Notes: generated by a model not told the origin, from the letters alone. 64,000 nt of DNA from Heloderma charlesbogerti (GCA_026122225.1 JANEZZ010001896.1:1-64000); one strand, 5' to 3'. Numbered from the stretch's first letter, positions 38,744 to 50,082 are shown. Program-made: numbers and translations.

Positions 38744-39087
38744 TATGGGCCGCGGTAGCTTAGTGGTTAAGACGCTGAACTGCAGACCAGAAGGTCGGCA
38801 GGTCAGCAGTTCGAGACCCGAGTGCTGCGTGAGGGAGTGAGCTCCTGTCTTCGGTCCCAGCTCCTGCCAACCTAGCAGTTCGAAAGCAAGAAATTGCAAG
38901 TAGATAAATAGGTACCGCCTCAGCGGGAAAGGTAACAGCATTCCGTGCACCTCGGTGTTCAGTCATGCCGGCCACATGACCACAGAAGCGTCTTCGGACA
39001 GCGCTGGCTCTTCGGCTTAGAAACGGGGATGAGCACCGCACCCTAGAGTCGGACACGACTGGTTGGGGACACCTTTACCTTTACCTT
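38744..39087 (+). mobile_element. Sauria-type SINE inserted in L2
   Basis: The tRNA-like head (GGGCCGCGGTAGCTTAGTGG) is followed by GTTCGAGACCCGAG (B-box region), the family body, and the tail GAGTCGGACACGACTGGTTG ending in (ACCTTT)n. A 14-base duplication, TAGGCCTTCAAATA, flanks it at 38730-38743 and 39088-39101. The host sequence is L2. Mirror copy: 43266-43609, minus strand. Confidence 0.92.
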
Positions 39088-39129
39088 TAGGCCTTCAAAT
39101 AGGCTCTAGCCCGTGTTCGATCGGATTTA

Positions 39130-39884
39130 GGGATGTCAGAGACATCTATTTCCAGGCTTGTGAAAAAAAAAAAAGACATGATAGGCTACGTAAAGATTTA
39201 CGTAGCCTATCATTGCTAGGTTTAAAAAAAAAAGACAAAAAAGACGTGATAGGCTATGTAAATCTTTACGTAGCCTATCATGGTTGGGGGTGGGTTTAAA
39301 AAAAAAACACGTACGCAAATGGCGGCAGCTACGGCCGCTGCCATTCGCATTCCTTCTTTTTACCATCTTAATCTACGTAAGTATTTATGTAGACTATGAC
39401 GGCGAAAATCGAGGGGAACATAAATAACGTAGCAGGCGCTATTTGCGTCCCTTTTTCATTCACCGTTTTAGCCTACGTAAATCTTTACATAGGCTAAAAC
39501 GGGGAATCAAAAGGGGACGCAAATGGTGCCCGCTATGCTATTTGCGTTCCCCTTGATTTTCGCCGTCATAGTCTACGTAAATATTTACGTAGATTAAGAC
39601 GGTAAAAAGAAGGAAAGCAAATGGCGGTGGCCATAGCTGCCGCCATTTGCGTACACGTTGTTTTTTGTGTGTTTTTTTTACCCAGAGCCCTCCGCGGACG
39701 GAAATCCAGCTGCGGACGGCTCTGGCCTGGCCGGGCAGGGCCTGGCCAGCTGCTCTGCAGAGCTGCCGCAGAACACAGCCGGCTGTTCGAGGATTCCGGG
39801 GGGAGGAACGGAGCGCCTCCCCCCCACCATCAACATAATCCGCGAAAGTTAAGTCACTTTCGTACAACCCTAATCGGATTCACT
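39130..39884. mobile_element. Hyper-palindromic 755-bp element inserted in L2
   Basis: The insertion is bracketed by a 19-base duplication of L2 sequence, CCGTGTTCGATC(G/A)GATTTA, at 39111-39129 and 39885-39903 (one mismatch). Inside, 39305-39660 forms one imperfect palindrome centred at about 39482 (CpG-rich ends with GCAAATGGCGGCAGCT). Each half contains smaller palindromes on a TACGTAA…TTACGTA core: about 39371-39394, 39463-39502 (centre) and 39571-39594. Two further related palindromes lie outside at 39178-39213 and 39247-39280. A GC-rich non-coding part follows (39680-39840). No ORF of note. The long TSD suggests target-primed insertion rather than a typical DNA transposon, which is unexpected for such a structure. 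I do not recognise the family. Mirror copy: 42469-43223. Confidence 0.8.
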
Positions 39885-40155
39885 CCGTGTTCGATCAGAT
39901 TTACTCCGGGTTTTCTGCCAACATCGCTCTAGTTGTCTTCTCACTTGTTTCATCGCCGACAGCTCCCTAGAAAACCAGGGTGCTTGTGAGGCTCCACTTC
40001 ATGAGAGAAGACGCTCAGGAGTGATTGTGTCCACAGCCCTGGTCATTTCTCCATTCCAGAGATTGGCCAGGGCTTTGGCTGCTGAGGCAACAGGAAAATC
40101 CCCCAAGAGCCATCAGGAAACCATTCAGATTGAGTTGCGGCTAAGAGAGTGGCTT

Positions 40156-41128
40156 ACAACAATCCTGCAATATAGTCTACTGTTAATATTACAGGCTAGA
40201 AGTGAGACCAAGGAATTTCAACCAAACATACAAAACACGTCTGATGTTATAGAAAAGGTTAATATGAAATTGCCATGAGGCCCCCTCCCACCCCAAATCC
40301 ACTCCTCAATTGCATAAAGGTTCCTGCTCCATTGATTTCTGTGCAGCCGCCTTCAGTTTTTAACTGATTTAAAACTCCCCCCAAAGTCACTTTTTTCATT
40401 CAAAATAATACCTGAGCTAGAGAAGGGATAAACTACTGTCTTTGTTGCTAGCTGGTGTTTTGGGAATGGGGAAGCTGCCACCCAACTGTAGTTACACTAA
40501 ACTTCTGACTTTCCGTATTTTTTCTATGGGCACTTTCATAGTCATCAAAAGGAACACAGAAGTTAGGAAGTCTACTTGAGTCTAATTTTAAAGACTATAT
40601 TTTATGTCTATGAAGGTGAGAACAATTTGCTCCTTTGGCAAGGTGGGGGTCGCGATTTGGAATACTCTTTGCACAGTGTCTTACAATTGGACATGTGACG
40701 TTCTACACCCCACGTATTGGAATGGCGTGACTTTTCTCTTTGGGTGGGTGCTAACTGGCATCATTATGCTGTTTGCAAGGGGCTACAATCTCAGTGATTT
40801 TGTCAGTCGACTTCAAGTTCCTGATTGTAGGTCATAGAATCCACTCTGTGTGGGCCAAGAACATGTAAAAAACAGTAACACATCAACAATAATAGAAGCT
40901 CTCTTTGATTTAGAGAGCTTTGAAACAATCATGTCTACACACACAGCAGAAATGAAGTAAACCTTCTCCCACCACACACTCTCCAGGCATGTTTTGCACC
41001 TTTATTGTGGCAGAAATGCAGCATGTGGGGCTGTGGGCTGACTTCCCGTTAGCATGATCCGCTTGATTGTCTCTAGAAACCCCATGCTTCAACAATGCAA
41101 ACCTGTTCACCCTGAACTCAGTGTGTTC
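40156..41128. other. Innermost arm sequence, unrecognised
   Basis: About 970 bases between the L2 copy and the palindrome axis. It holds one unrecognised ORF (40604-40837) and AT-rich sequence. I see no exon of DBI, the gene expected upstream of C2orf76 from amniote synteny. Confidence 0.5.
40604..40837 (+). other. Unrecognised 77-codon ORF (left copy)
   Basis: The frame encodes a short peptide rich in Trp and Cys with one hydrophobic segment (VTFLFGWVLTGIIMLFA, about residues 42-58). I cannot assign it to a family. There is no upstream promoter or clear splice structure, and a chance ORF or a decayed repeat is likely. Mirror copy: 41516-41749, minus strand. Confidence 0.2.
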
Positions 41129-41225
41129 CTATTTAATTTATTTACCTATCAATATTTTGTATACCGCCCTCCCCATTATGGGGAGGGCGGTATACAAAAT
41201 ATTGATAGGTAAATAAATTAAATAG
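41129..41225. repeat. 97-bp perfect palindrome at the axis
   Basis: Perfect inverted symmetry around a single central T at 41177, including GTATACCGCCCTCCCCAT and its complement ATGGGGAGGGCGGTATAC. The flanking AAAATATTGATAGGTAAATA and TAAATTAAATAG look like an L2-type 3' tail, in which a GGGCGGTATA hairpin normally precedes the A/T-rich end. Beyond 41128/41226 the arms differ by one extra base (C at 41128 or 41129) and one substitution (41124 against 41229). Confidence 0.95.
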
Positions 41226-41515
41226 AACTCACTGAGTTCAGGGTGAACAGGTTTGCATTGTTGAAGCATGGGGTTTCTAGAGACAATCAAGCGGATCATG
41301 CTAACGGGAAGTCAGCCCACAGCCCCACATGCTGCATTTCTGCCACAATAAAGGTGCAAAACATGCCTGGAGAGTGTGTGGTGGGAGAAGGTTTACTTCA
41401 TTTCTGCTGTGTGTGTAGACATGATTGTTTCAAAGCTCTCTAAATCAAAGAGAGCTTCTATTATTGTTGATGTGTTACTGTTTTTTACATGTTCTTGGCC
41501 CACACAGAGTGGATT

Positions 41516-41749
41516 CTATGACCTACAATCAGGAACTTGAAGTCGACTGACAAAATCACTGAGATTGTAGCCCCTTGCAAACAGCATAATGATGCCAGTT
41601 AGCACCCACCCAAAGAGAAAAGTCACGCCATTCCAATACGTGGGGTGTAGAACGTCACATGTCCAATTGTAAGACACTGTGCAAAGAGTATTCCAAATCG
41701 CGACCCCCACCTTGCCAAAGGAGCAAATTGTTCTCACCTTCATAGACAT
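41516..41749 (-). other. Unrecognised 77-codon ORF (right copy)
   Basis: Exact mirror of the ORF at 40604-40837, identical in translation. The duplication adds no independent evidence that it is coding. Confidence 0.2.
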
Positions 41750-42468
41750 AAAATATAGTCTTTAAAATTAGACTCAAGTAGACTTCCTAACTTCTGTGTT
41801 CCTTTTGATGACTATGAAAGTGCCCATAGAAAAAATACGGAAAGTCAGAAGTTTAGTGTAACTACAGTTGGGTGGCAGCTTCCCCATTCCCAAAACACCA
41901 GCTAGCAACAAAGACAGTAGTTTATCCCTTCTCTAGCTCAGGTATTATTTTGAATGAAAAAAGTGACTTTGGGGGGAGTTTTAAATCAGTTAAAAACTGA
42001 AGGCGGCTGCACAGAAATCAATGGAGCAGGAACCTTTATGCAATTGAGGAGTGGATTTGGGGTGGGAGGGGGCCTCATGGCAATTTCATATTAACCTTTT
42101 CTATAACATCAGACGTGTTTTGTATGTTTGGTTGAAATTCCTTGGTCTCACTTCTAGCCTGTAATATTAACAGTAGACTATATTGCAGGATTGTTGTAAG
42201 CCACTCTCTTAGCCGCAACTCAATCTGAATGGTTTCCTGATGGCTCTTGGGGGATTTTCCTGTTGCCTCAGCAGCCAAAGCCCTGGCCAATCTCTGGAAT
42301 GGAGAAATGACCAGGGCTGTGGACACAATCACTCCTGAGCGTCTTCTCTCATGAAGTGGAGCCTCACAAGCACCCTGGTTTTCTAGGGAGCTGTCGGCGA
42401 TGAAACAAGTGAGAAGACAACTAGAGCGATGTTGGCAGAAAACCCGGAGTAAATCTGATCGAACACGG

Positions 42469-43223
42469 AGTGAATCCGATTAGGGTTGTACGAAAGTGAC
42501 TTAACTTTCGCGGATTATGTTGATGGTGGGGGGGAGGCGCTCCGTTCCTCCCCCCGGAATCCTCGAACAGCCGGCTGTGTTCTGCGGCAGCTCTGCAGAG
42601 CAGCTGGCCAGGCCCTGCCCGGCCAGGCCAGAGCCGTCCGCAGCTGGATTTCCGTCCGCGGAGGGCTCTGGGTAAAAAAAACACACAAAAAACAACGTGT
42701 ACGCAAATGGCGGCAGCTATGGCCACCGCCATTTGCTTTCCTTCTTTTTACCGTCTTAATCTACGTAAATATTTACGTAGACTATGACGGCGAAAATCAA
42801 GGGGAACGCAAATAGCATAGCGGGCACCATTTGCGTCCCCTTTTGATTCCCCGTTTTAGCCTATGTAAAGATTTACGTAGGCTAAAACGGTGAATGAAAA
42901 AGGGACGCAAATAGCGCCTGCTACGTTATTTATGTTCCCCTCGATTTTCGCCGTCATAGTCTACATAAATACTTACGTAGATTAAGATGGTAAAAAGAAG
43001 GAATGCGAATGGCAGCGGCCGTAGCTGCCGCCATTTGCGTACGTGTTTTTTTTTTAAACCCACCCCCAACCATGATAGGCTACGTAAAGATTTACATAGC
43101 CTATCACGTCTTTTTTGTCTTTTTTTTTTAAACCTAGCAATGATAGGCTACGTAAATCTTTACGTAGCCTATCATGTCTTTTTTTTTTTTCACAAGCCTG
43201 GAAATAGATGTCTCTGACATCCC
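42469..43223. mobile_element. Hyper-palindromic element, right arm
   Basis: Mirror of 39130-39884. The flanking 19-base duplication is at 42450-42468 and 43224-43242 (TAAATC(T/C)GATCGAACACGG). Confidence 0.8.
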
Positions 43224-43265
43224 TAAATCCGATCGAACACGGGCTAGAGCCTATTTGAAGGCCTA

Positions 43266-43609
43266 AAGGTAAAGGTAAAGGTGTCCCCAACCAGTCGTGT
43301 CCGACTCTAGGGTGCGGTGCTCATCCCCGTTTCTAAGCCGAAGAGCCAGCGCTGTCCGAAGACGCTTCTGTGGTCATGTGGCCGGCATGACTGAACACCG
43401 AGGTGCACGGAATGCTGTTACCTTTCCCGCTGAGGCGGTACCTATTTATCTACTTGCAATTTCTTGCTTTCGAACTGCTAGGTTGGCAGGAGCTGGGACC
43501 GAAGACAGGAGCTCACTCCCTCACGCAGCACTCGGGTCTCGAACTGCTGACCTGCCGACCTTCTGGTCTGCAGTTCAGCGTCTTAACCACTAAGCTACCG
43601 CGGCCCATA
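43266..43609 (-). mobile_element. Sauria-type SINE, right arm
   Basis: Mirror of 38744-39087 with the same target-site duplication TATTTGAAGGCCTA on both sides. Confidence 0.92.
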
Positions 43610-43838
43610 TATTTGAAGGCCTACTCTGTGGCAATACAGGCAGCAATTTTTTTTTTCCTGCCACTATTGCGTCTGCAAAAAGCTGTCCAGCGGAGCTGTT
43701 TCGAGTGGTCAAGGGTCTTTTATATACTAGGCTGCAAGAGGAGAATTTAAACCTCTCGACAGCCCACTGTGAACAATTTGCTCAGCACTTTGCAGACAAA
43801 GTCGCTTGGATCCACTCTGACTTGCATGCTACAGTTGA

Positions 43839-44787
43839 TCATAGAATCATAGAATAGTAGGGTTGGAAGGGGCCTACAAGACCATCGAGTCCAACCCCCT
43901 GCTCAATGCAGGAACCCAAGACACAGATTGCTCTAACAGTCAGGAAGTTTTTCCTGATGTTCAGCCAGAATCTGGCTTCCTGTAACTTGAGCCCATTATT
44001 CTGTGTCCTGCAGTCTGGGATGATCAAGAAGAGATCCTGGCCTTCCTTTCTGTGACAACCTTTCAAGTACTTGAAGAGCGCTATCATATCTCCCCTCAGT
44101 CTTCTCTTCTCAAGGCTAAACATGCCCAGTTCTTTCAGTCTCTCTTCATAGGGCTTTGTTTCCAGTCCCCTAATAATCTTTGTTGCTCTCCTCTGAACCC
44201 TCTCCAGCTTGTCTGCATCCTTCTTAAAGTGTGGTGCCCAGAACTGGACACAGTACTCCAGATGAGGCCTAAGCAGTGCTGAGTAGAGGGGAACTAGTAC
44301 TTCCCGAGATTTAGAAGCTATGCTTCTATTAATGCAGCCCAAAATAGCATTTGCCTTCTTTGCAGCCACATCACATTGTTGGCTCATATTCAGCTTGTGA
44401 TCGACAACAATTCCATGATCCTGCTTGCTTGTAGTGTTGTTGAGCCACGTATCCCCCATCTTGTAACTGTACATTTGATTTCTTTCTCCTAGGTGCAGAA
44501 CTTTGCATTTATCCCTATTAAATGTAATTCTGTTGTTTTCTGCCCAGTGCTCCAGTCTATCAAGATCCCTTTGAAATTTGTTTCTGTCTTCCAAAGTATT
44601 AGCTATCCTGCCCAATTTTGTGTCATCTGCAAATTTGATCAGCATTCCCTGCACCTCCTCCTCCAAGTCATCAATAAAAATGTTGAAGAGCACTGGGCCC
44701 AGGACTGAGCCCTCTGGTACCCTGCTCGTCACCTCTCACCAGTTTGAGAAGATCCCATTGAAAGAGACCCAATAGATGTAACTTTGG
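43839..44787 (-). mobile_element. CR1 LINE fragment, right arm
   Basis: Mirror of 37566-38514. The 297-codon RT segment (44732 to 43839) is identical in translation to the left copy. Confidence 0.93.
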
Positions 44788-47102
44788 CCCTGCTTGTCCA
44801 GTGTTATTGGATGCTTTTCAATTTGTACAGCCTGAGGATGTGGACAGGATCCTTGGAGAGGTGAGGGTGACCACATGTGTTCTAGATCTTTGCCCTTCCT
44901 GGCGCATAAAAGCAGCCAGAGGCGGACTGGCCAAGTGGGTAAGTAGAGTGCTTAATGACTCCCTTGGTCAAAGTAGAGTTCCAGCCTGCCTGAAGGAGAC
45001 GGTGGAGGGATCTCTGTTAAAAAAGCCTTTCCTGAAAAGCCTTCCATATTGGATAATTATCAGGCAGTCTCCAATACTCCAGTTCTGGGCAAGATATTGG
45101 AGCACGTGGTGGCCTCCCAACTCCAGGGATTCCTGGATGAGAAAGATTATCTAGACCCATTTCATTCTGGCTTCAGACCCAGTTATGGGACAGAAACAGC
45201 TTTGGTCGCCTTGGTGGATGACCTGCGCCGGGAACTAGATGGGGAGTGTGTCCCCGTTGGTTCTGCTGGACCTCTCAGCGACTTTCGATACCATCAACCT
45301 TGGTATCCTTCTGAGCTGCCTTGCTGGGATGTTTTACAGTGGCTCCATTCCTTCTTGGAGGGGTAGACCCAGAAAGTGGCACCGGGGGACTTCTGTTCGA
45401 CCCCCTGGCCTGTGGGGTTCCTTAGAGTTCCGTTTTGTCCCCCATGCTATTTAACATATACATGAAACCATTGGGAGAGGTTGTCTGGAGTTTTGGGGTT
45501 CAGTGTCACCAGTATGTTGATGACACCCAACTCTACTTTTGCTTTTCATCTAATTCCAAGGAAGCTGTTGCAATGCTAAACTGGTGTCTGTCAGCAGTAA
45601 TGGACTGGATGAGGTTAAACAAATTGAAGCTTAATCCAGACAAGACAGAGGTGCTCCTGGTCATTCAAAAGGTAGATCAGGGAATAGGGATTCAGCTTGT
45701 GCTAGATGGGGTCACATTCCTCCCGAAGACACAGGTTCGCAGCTTGGGTGTACTTCTGGATTCAGCCTTGAGCCTGGATACCCAAGTTTCAGCGGTAACC
45801 AGGAGTGCATTTGCACAGTTAAAGCTGGTGAGCCAGCTGCGCCTGTTCCTTGAGATGTCTGACTTTGCCACAGTGACACATGCCTTAGTTACATCCTATT
45901 TGGATTATTGTAACACACTCTATGTGGGGCTGCCTTTGAAGAGTGTTCAGAAACTTCAGCTGGTTCAAAGAGCTGCTGCCGGACTGTTGACACTATAAGG
46001 AGCATACAACTCCCCTGCTAAAACAGCTTCACTTGCTCCCAGTCTGTTTCCGGGCACAATTCAAAGTGCTGGCCATGACCTATAAAGCCCTATATGGCTC
46101 GGGTCTAGGTTATCTGAAAGACTGTATTCTCCCCTATGAGCCTGCTTGTACCCTGAGATCTTCAGGGGAGGCCCTTCTCATAGTCCTGCCACCATCACAG
46201 GCTCGCCTGGTGGGAATGTGGGAGAGGGCCTTCTCAATGGCCGCCCCCAGACTATGGAATTTCCTTCCCAGGGAGGAGAGAGTGGCACCCTCCTTGGTAT
46301 GTTTCTGCAGGCAGGCAAAAACTTGTTTGTTCTGGCAGGCCTTTGGGGAAAGATAGTCTGGACCTGTGAGAATATGATGGATTGGCACTATTGTTTATAT
46401 TGTTGTTGTTTTTAAATTCTGATATTTTATACAGTTTTTATATTATTGCTGATTTAATTGTATTTTTAACTTTTGTATATTTTTATTTACAAATTTTAAC
46501 TGTACAAGTTTTTCATGTTGTAAAGCGCCTTGAGTCCCACTTTCGGGAAAAGGCGGGATATAAATAAATAGAATAATAGTAATTTCCAACCTACAATATG
46601 GGGGAATGGACTTGTAGTGCATTGGCATAGCGATTTAGAAACGTTTAAATCTCTCTCTGTATATATATGACCAAGTAAGTCTAGAGTTAGAGCGTACAGT
46701 CCTGTTTTTGCTGCTAACCTATGTTTCTGGATGGTCATACTGCTGACTAACCACAGCTACGTTATAATCCTGGATTTCTCCCACACACTAAAAGTGAACG
46801 GGATTTCTTTTCTAACTTCCTCTGTTTTTTTTCTATGCAATCCTAAACACACATACTTGGAAGTAAGCCCCAGGCCCCGCTGAACACAGTGGAACATTCT
46901 TCTGAATAAATATGCATAAGATTGCGCTGTAACACTGTAAAGCAGAAATCCCAAATAAAGTGCAATCCTGTGCGTGTCTACTCAGAAGCAAGTTCCACTG
47001 AGTTCAATGAGATTTACTCCCAGGATTGCAGTCTAAACTTTCTATATGCTGGGGTCCTGGCCAATTGAGACTTCAGTTTTGACCCAAAGTCTAGCTTGCA
47101 TT

Positions 47103-47763
47103 CTGTTTCTGTGGTTGAGAGCAAGCGAAGCGGGGAAAACGAAGAAACGGAGTAATACCGCCATTCACGAAATGAAGGGCGTGTCTGAAAAAAACAAGGA
47201 TCGGGGCCAATGAACGATTCAGCTCCGCCCATGGGCGGAAAATAGCCTCCGTTATTGGATGCGTCCGAAAGGAGCCTCGAACAGCCAGCCAATCGCTGAC
47301 GAGGGGGTGGGAGGAGTAGGGGAAGACGCGAGGCTGAGAGGGAGGGTGAGGACGTGGTTGTCTGGCGGGTAGGGGAGAAAAGAGGAGGGCGGGGAAGAGC
47401 CGCGTGCGTCCCGGTCACGTGACTCTGCAGAGGGCGCAGCCGCCTGCGTAGCTTCAGCCAGCGGCCTCTGTGGCGGGAGCTACCAAGCAGAGGCAGGGAG
47501 AGGCAAAATCGAGGTCCTCCTCCGGTGAGCCCGACAGAGAATTCGGATTGTTACCGAAGCGGCAACGAGGAGTTGGGTGGCAGGGGGAGCAGGAGCCAAA
47601 AGGGAATGTTATTGGGGCGAGAGCGAAGGAGTTATGGATATGGTTGGTATGTTGCCGCTCTGCCCTGGTTACCTCGTGTGTATCGAATTTGACACACAAT
47701 GGCACGTCACGTCGGAACGCAGGAGTCGAGCTGCCCCCGCTTCGTATTTCTGTGTTGTGAGTA
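47103..47763 (+). promoter_or_regulatory. CpG-rich promoter of C2orf76 (right copy)
   Basis: Mirror of 34590-35250. CCAAT boxes are at 47207-47211 and 47289-47293, the GC box GGGCGGGG at 47388-47395, the E-box CACGTG at 47416-47421, and the likely exon 1 donor GTGAGC follows 47524. Confidence 0.75.
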
Positions 47764-47827
47764 AATTCACGATAACCGTGTTAGTCTGTTACAGAAAAGC
47801 ATAACGAAGGGGCTTGTACTTTCGAGA

Positions 47828-48288
47828 CGAAGGGTGCAGTCCCATGCATGTTTAGGCAGAGGAAGGTCCCACAACTCCCCGCGTGCCGTACTGGCTGAAG
47901 GGGCCGTCCCATGCATGTTTAGACAGAGGAAGGTCCCACAACTCCCCGCGTGCCGTACTGGCTGAAGGGGCAGTCCCATGCATGTTTAGACAGAGAAAGA
48001 TCCTAAAACTCCCAGCGGGCCATACTGGCTGAAGGGGCAGTCCCATGCATGTTTAGACAGAGAAAGATCCTAAAACTCCCAGCGGGCCATACTGGCTGAA
48101 GGGGCAGTCCCATGCATGTTTAGACAGAGAAAGATCCTAAAACTCCCAGCGGGCCATACTGGCTGAAGGGGCAGTCCCATGCATGTTTAGACAGAGAAAG
48201 GTCCTACAACTCCCAGCGGGCCATACTGGCTAAAGGTGCAATCTCATGCATGTTTAGACAGAGAAAGGTCCTACAACTCCCAGCATTC
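47828..48288. repeat. 67-bp minisatellite, right arm
   Basis: Mirror of 34065-34525 with the same number and order of unit variants. This is striking for a repeat class that normally changes copy number quickly. Confidence 0.95.
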
Positions 48289-48615
48289 ACCAGCCAGCCT
48301 GGGGAATGCTGGGAGTTATGGGAATTCTGGGAGTTTTAGGGCTTGTTTCTGTCCAAACTTGCATAGGATTGTGCCCTAAGGACGTCTTTTTGTGCATAAG
48401 ATTCTGCCATATTACACTTATTCTGGTATAACGATGTATTTTAACCTAACATGGCCAGCCCCATTTAAAGTTTATTAATTATTTTTAACCCACCTATTTT
48501 ATTCAGGTGAGGCTTGTAATGTTCTGGAAACATAAACATATGCTGTTACACATGCAAGTAGCAATTTTGATTTGGTTTTATGAGATTATTGCTTATTATT
48601 CATATCATATTCTAG

Positions 48616-48759
48616 GCTCAAATCTTTCTTCAGCCAAGAACACGTGTGATCAATCAGTACTTCCTAGTTCGATGTCCTAATTTGTACAATGGGATTACTA
48701 TTGGATTTGCTCACATATTTGTTCGGAAGGCAGATGAGATAAGTTTCACATATCCTTTG
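48616..48759 (+). other. Candidate 5' exon of C2orf76, right copy
   Basis: Mirror of 33594-33737, between an AG acceptor (ending 48615) and a GTATGT donor (starting 48760). Status as an exon is inferred only from splice-like signals and the open frame. Confidence 0.35.
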
Positions 48760-48982
48760 GTATGTGTACTTTAAAACTTTGGTACACTTGCTAGTTGTTG
48801 AATTTCTGTGGTTCAGGTCAGAGGACAGATGACTGTTCTGCACTGCTCATGGTTAAGTTCTGCCAGTTATAGTGAACCTGTGAGAATTTATTTATCAAGT
48901 AAATGCAGATATTAGAGTTCTAGGTGCCCAAGAATGAAGATTGGAATTCGAGGGAGAGAAGTGGTTAAAAATAGGTTTTAAA

Positions 48983-49163
48983 AATTATTATTACATTTAT
49001 ATCCCACCTTTTTTCCTCCAAGGATGCCAAGGTGGCTTACATGATCCTCCTCCTCTCCATTTCATCCTCAGAACAACACAGCTGAGTGTCAGTGACTGAC
49101 CCAAAGTCACCCAGTGAGCTTCATGGCTGAGTGGCGACTGAGGATGCAAGAGTGTTGTTCAGA
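48983..49163 (-). mobile_element. MIR-like SINE, right arm
   Basis: Mirror of the truncated SINE at 33190-33370. Confidence 0.7.
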
Positions 49164-50082
49164 TTTTTTTTTCTACTTGGGATGCAAACCTATGGTCCTT
49201 GGGAGAGTGCCTCAGGGGCCAAAGGATTGTTTTGTAACTCTTGCACTTGAGACGGAAATCTGATCTTGGATGCTCCCTCCCAGCCCCTGTAGAAACCTCT
49301 GTAGTCCTTACCTCTCCAAAAGGGAGATGTGTCAGGTGTGGGCCAGTGGGCATGTTGGAAGAGGCTGTGGGTTTGTAGGCTACTCAGCTATCTTGACCTA
49401 CCCTCAAACTGGTGCCTGGTCTATGCTAACATAGATCAATTCCCTCCCATCAGTTTCAGTGGGATGCAATTTGTAAAATAAAAACAGCCTGGGGAGGGGA
49501 AAAAGAGGGGAAATGCCATTCCTCCCTCTCTTTCGCCCCATTGGGCTTGTGCCAGGTCAGCAGGGCTTTGGATTTCTCAGAGGCTCTAACATTAGTGCTT
49601 GTTTCAGCACAGATAGGATTGCTCTGCTCTTGTGTAATCCATCAGATATTTTGGCCTCATGTGCAAACTTTGTAGAAAGTTCTCTGGAAGATGATAAGCT
49701 TAGTTTTTGTTTGTGGATTTGGCCCTTTGTGTCACTTGTTTAAACGTTGTGGTTGTAGAGAAGGGCAACTCTGTTACAAGTTGTTTTTATTTATCTTAGA
49801 TATTCTTCTTCCACCCTTCTTTAAAAGGCATTTTGCCTGACCTAGTTGATCAGCTTGTTAAATTGTTTCCCGCACAGTGGAGATTTTGAACTTGTGCCCT
49901 TGGACTGTGTGTCCCTCTCATTTCTGTGTGCACCACATTTTATGAAATCTGAAATGTGATGCAGAGATTGGGATTTTCTGGATCACTGCTGCTGGTGCTG
50001 GGAGCTATAAACTCAGATTTCCCAGAAAAAAGTGAAAGGGCTTAAGGAAGCTAGTGGTAATGAAGGATGGGTCAGAAAGTAG

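Larger units (their letters stand above)
35777..40155 (-). mobile_element. Older L2 LINE copy with three nested insertions
   Basis: A minus-strand L2 relative. Its 3' end at 35777-35840 carries TTTATTTATATCCCGCC and CAAGGCGCTTTACAACATG. Degraded RT pieces include 36918-36355 ([22 protein letters not shown]), 37304-36987 (SGFRPSYGTETALVAL) and 37552-37199. The endonuclease-RT linker region continues at 38515-38743 and 39088-40155, separated by a CR1, a Sauria SINE and a 755-bp palindromic element. It differs in subfamily from the 17.2-20.6 kb element. It has frameshifts and stops and is not functional. Mirror copy: 42198-46576, plus strand. Confidence 0.88.
42198..46576 (+). mobile_element. 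Older L2 LINE copy, right arm
   Basis: Mirror of 35777-40155, with the same nested insertions and the same ORF breaks. Readable RT pieces include 45435-45998 ([22 protein letters not shown]). Shared disabling mutations show that the copy arose by duplication of the whole locus, not by a new insertion. Confidence 0.88.

Noticed and set aside
39150..39660. CRISPR-like array (regularly repeated palindromic motif)
   Set aside because: The repeats are not identical direct repeats with unique spacers; the spacers are themselves part of a larger palindrome, and the context is vertebrate DNA.
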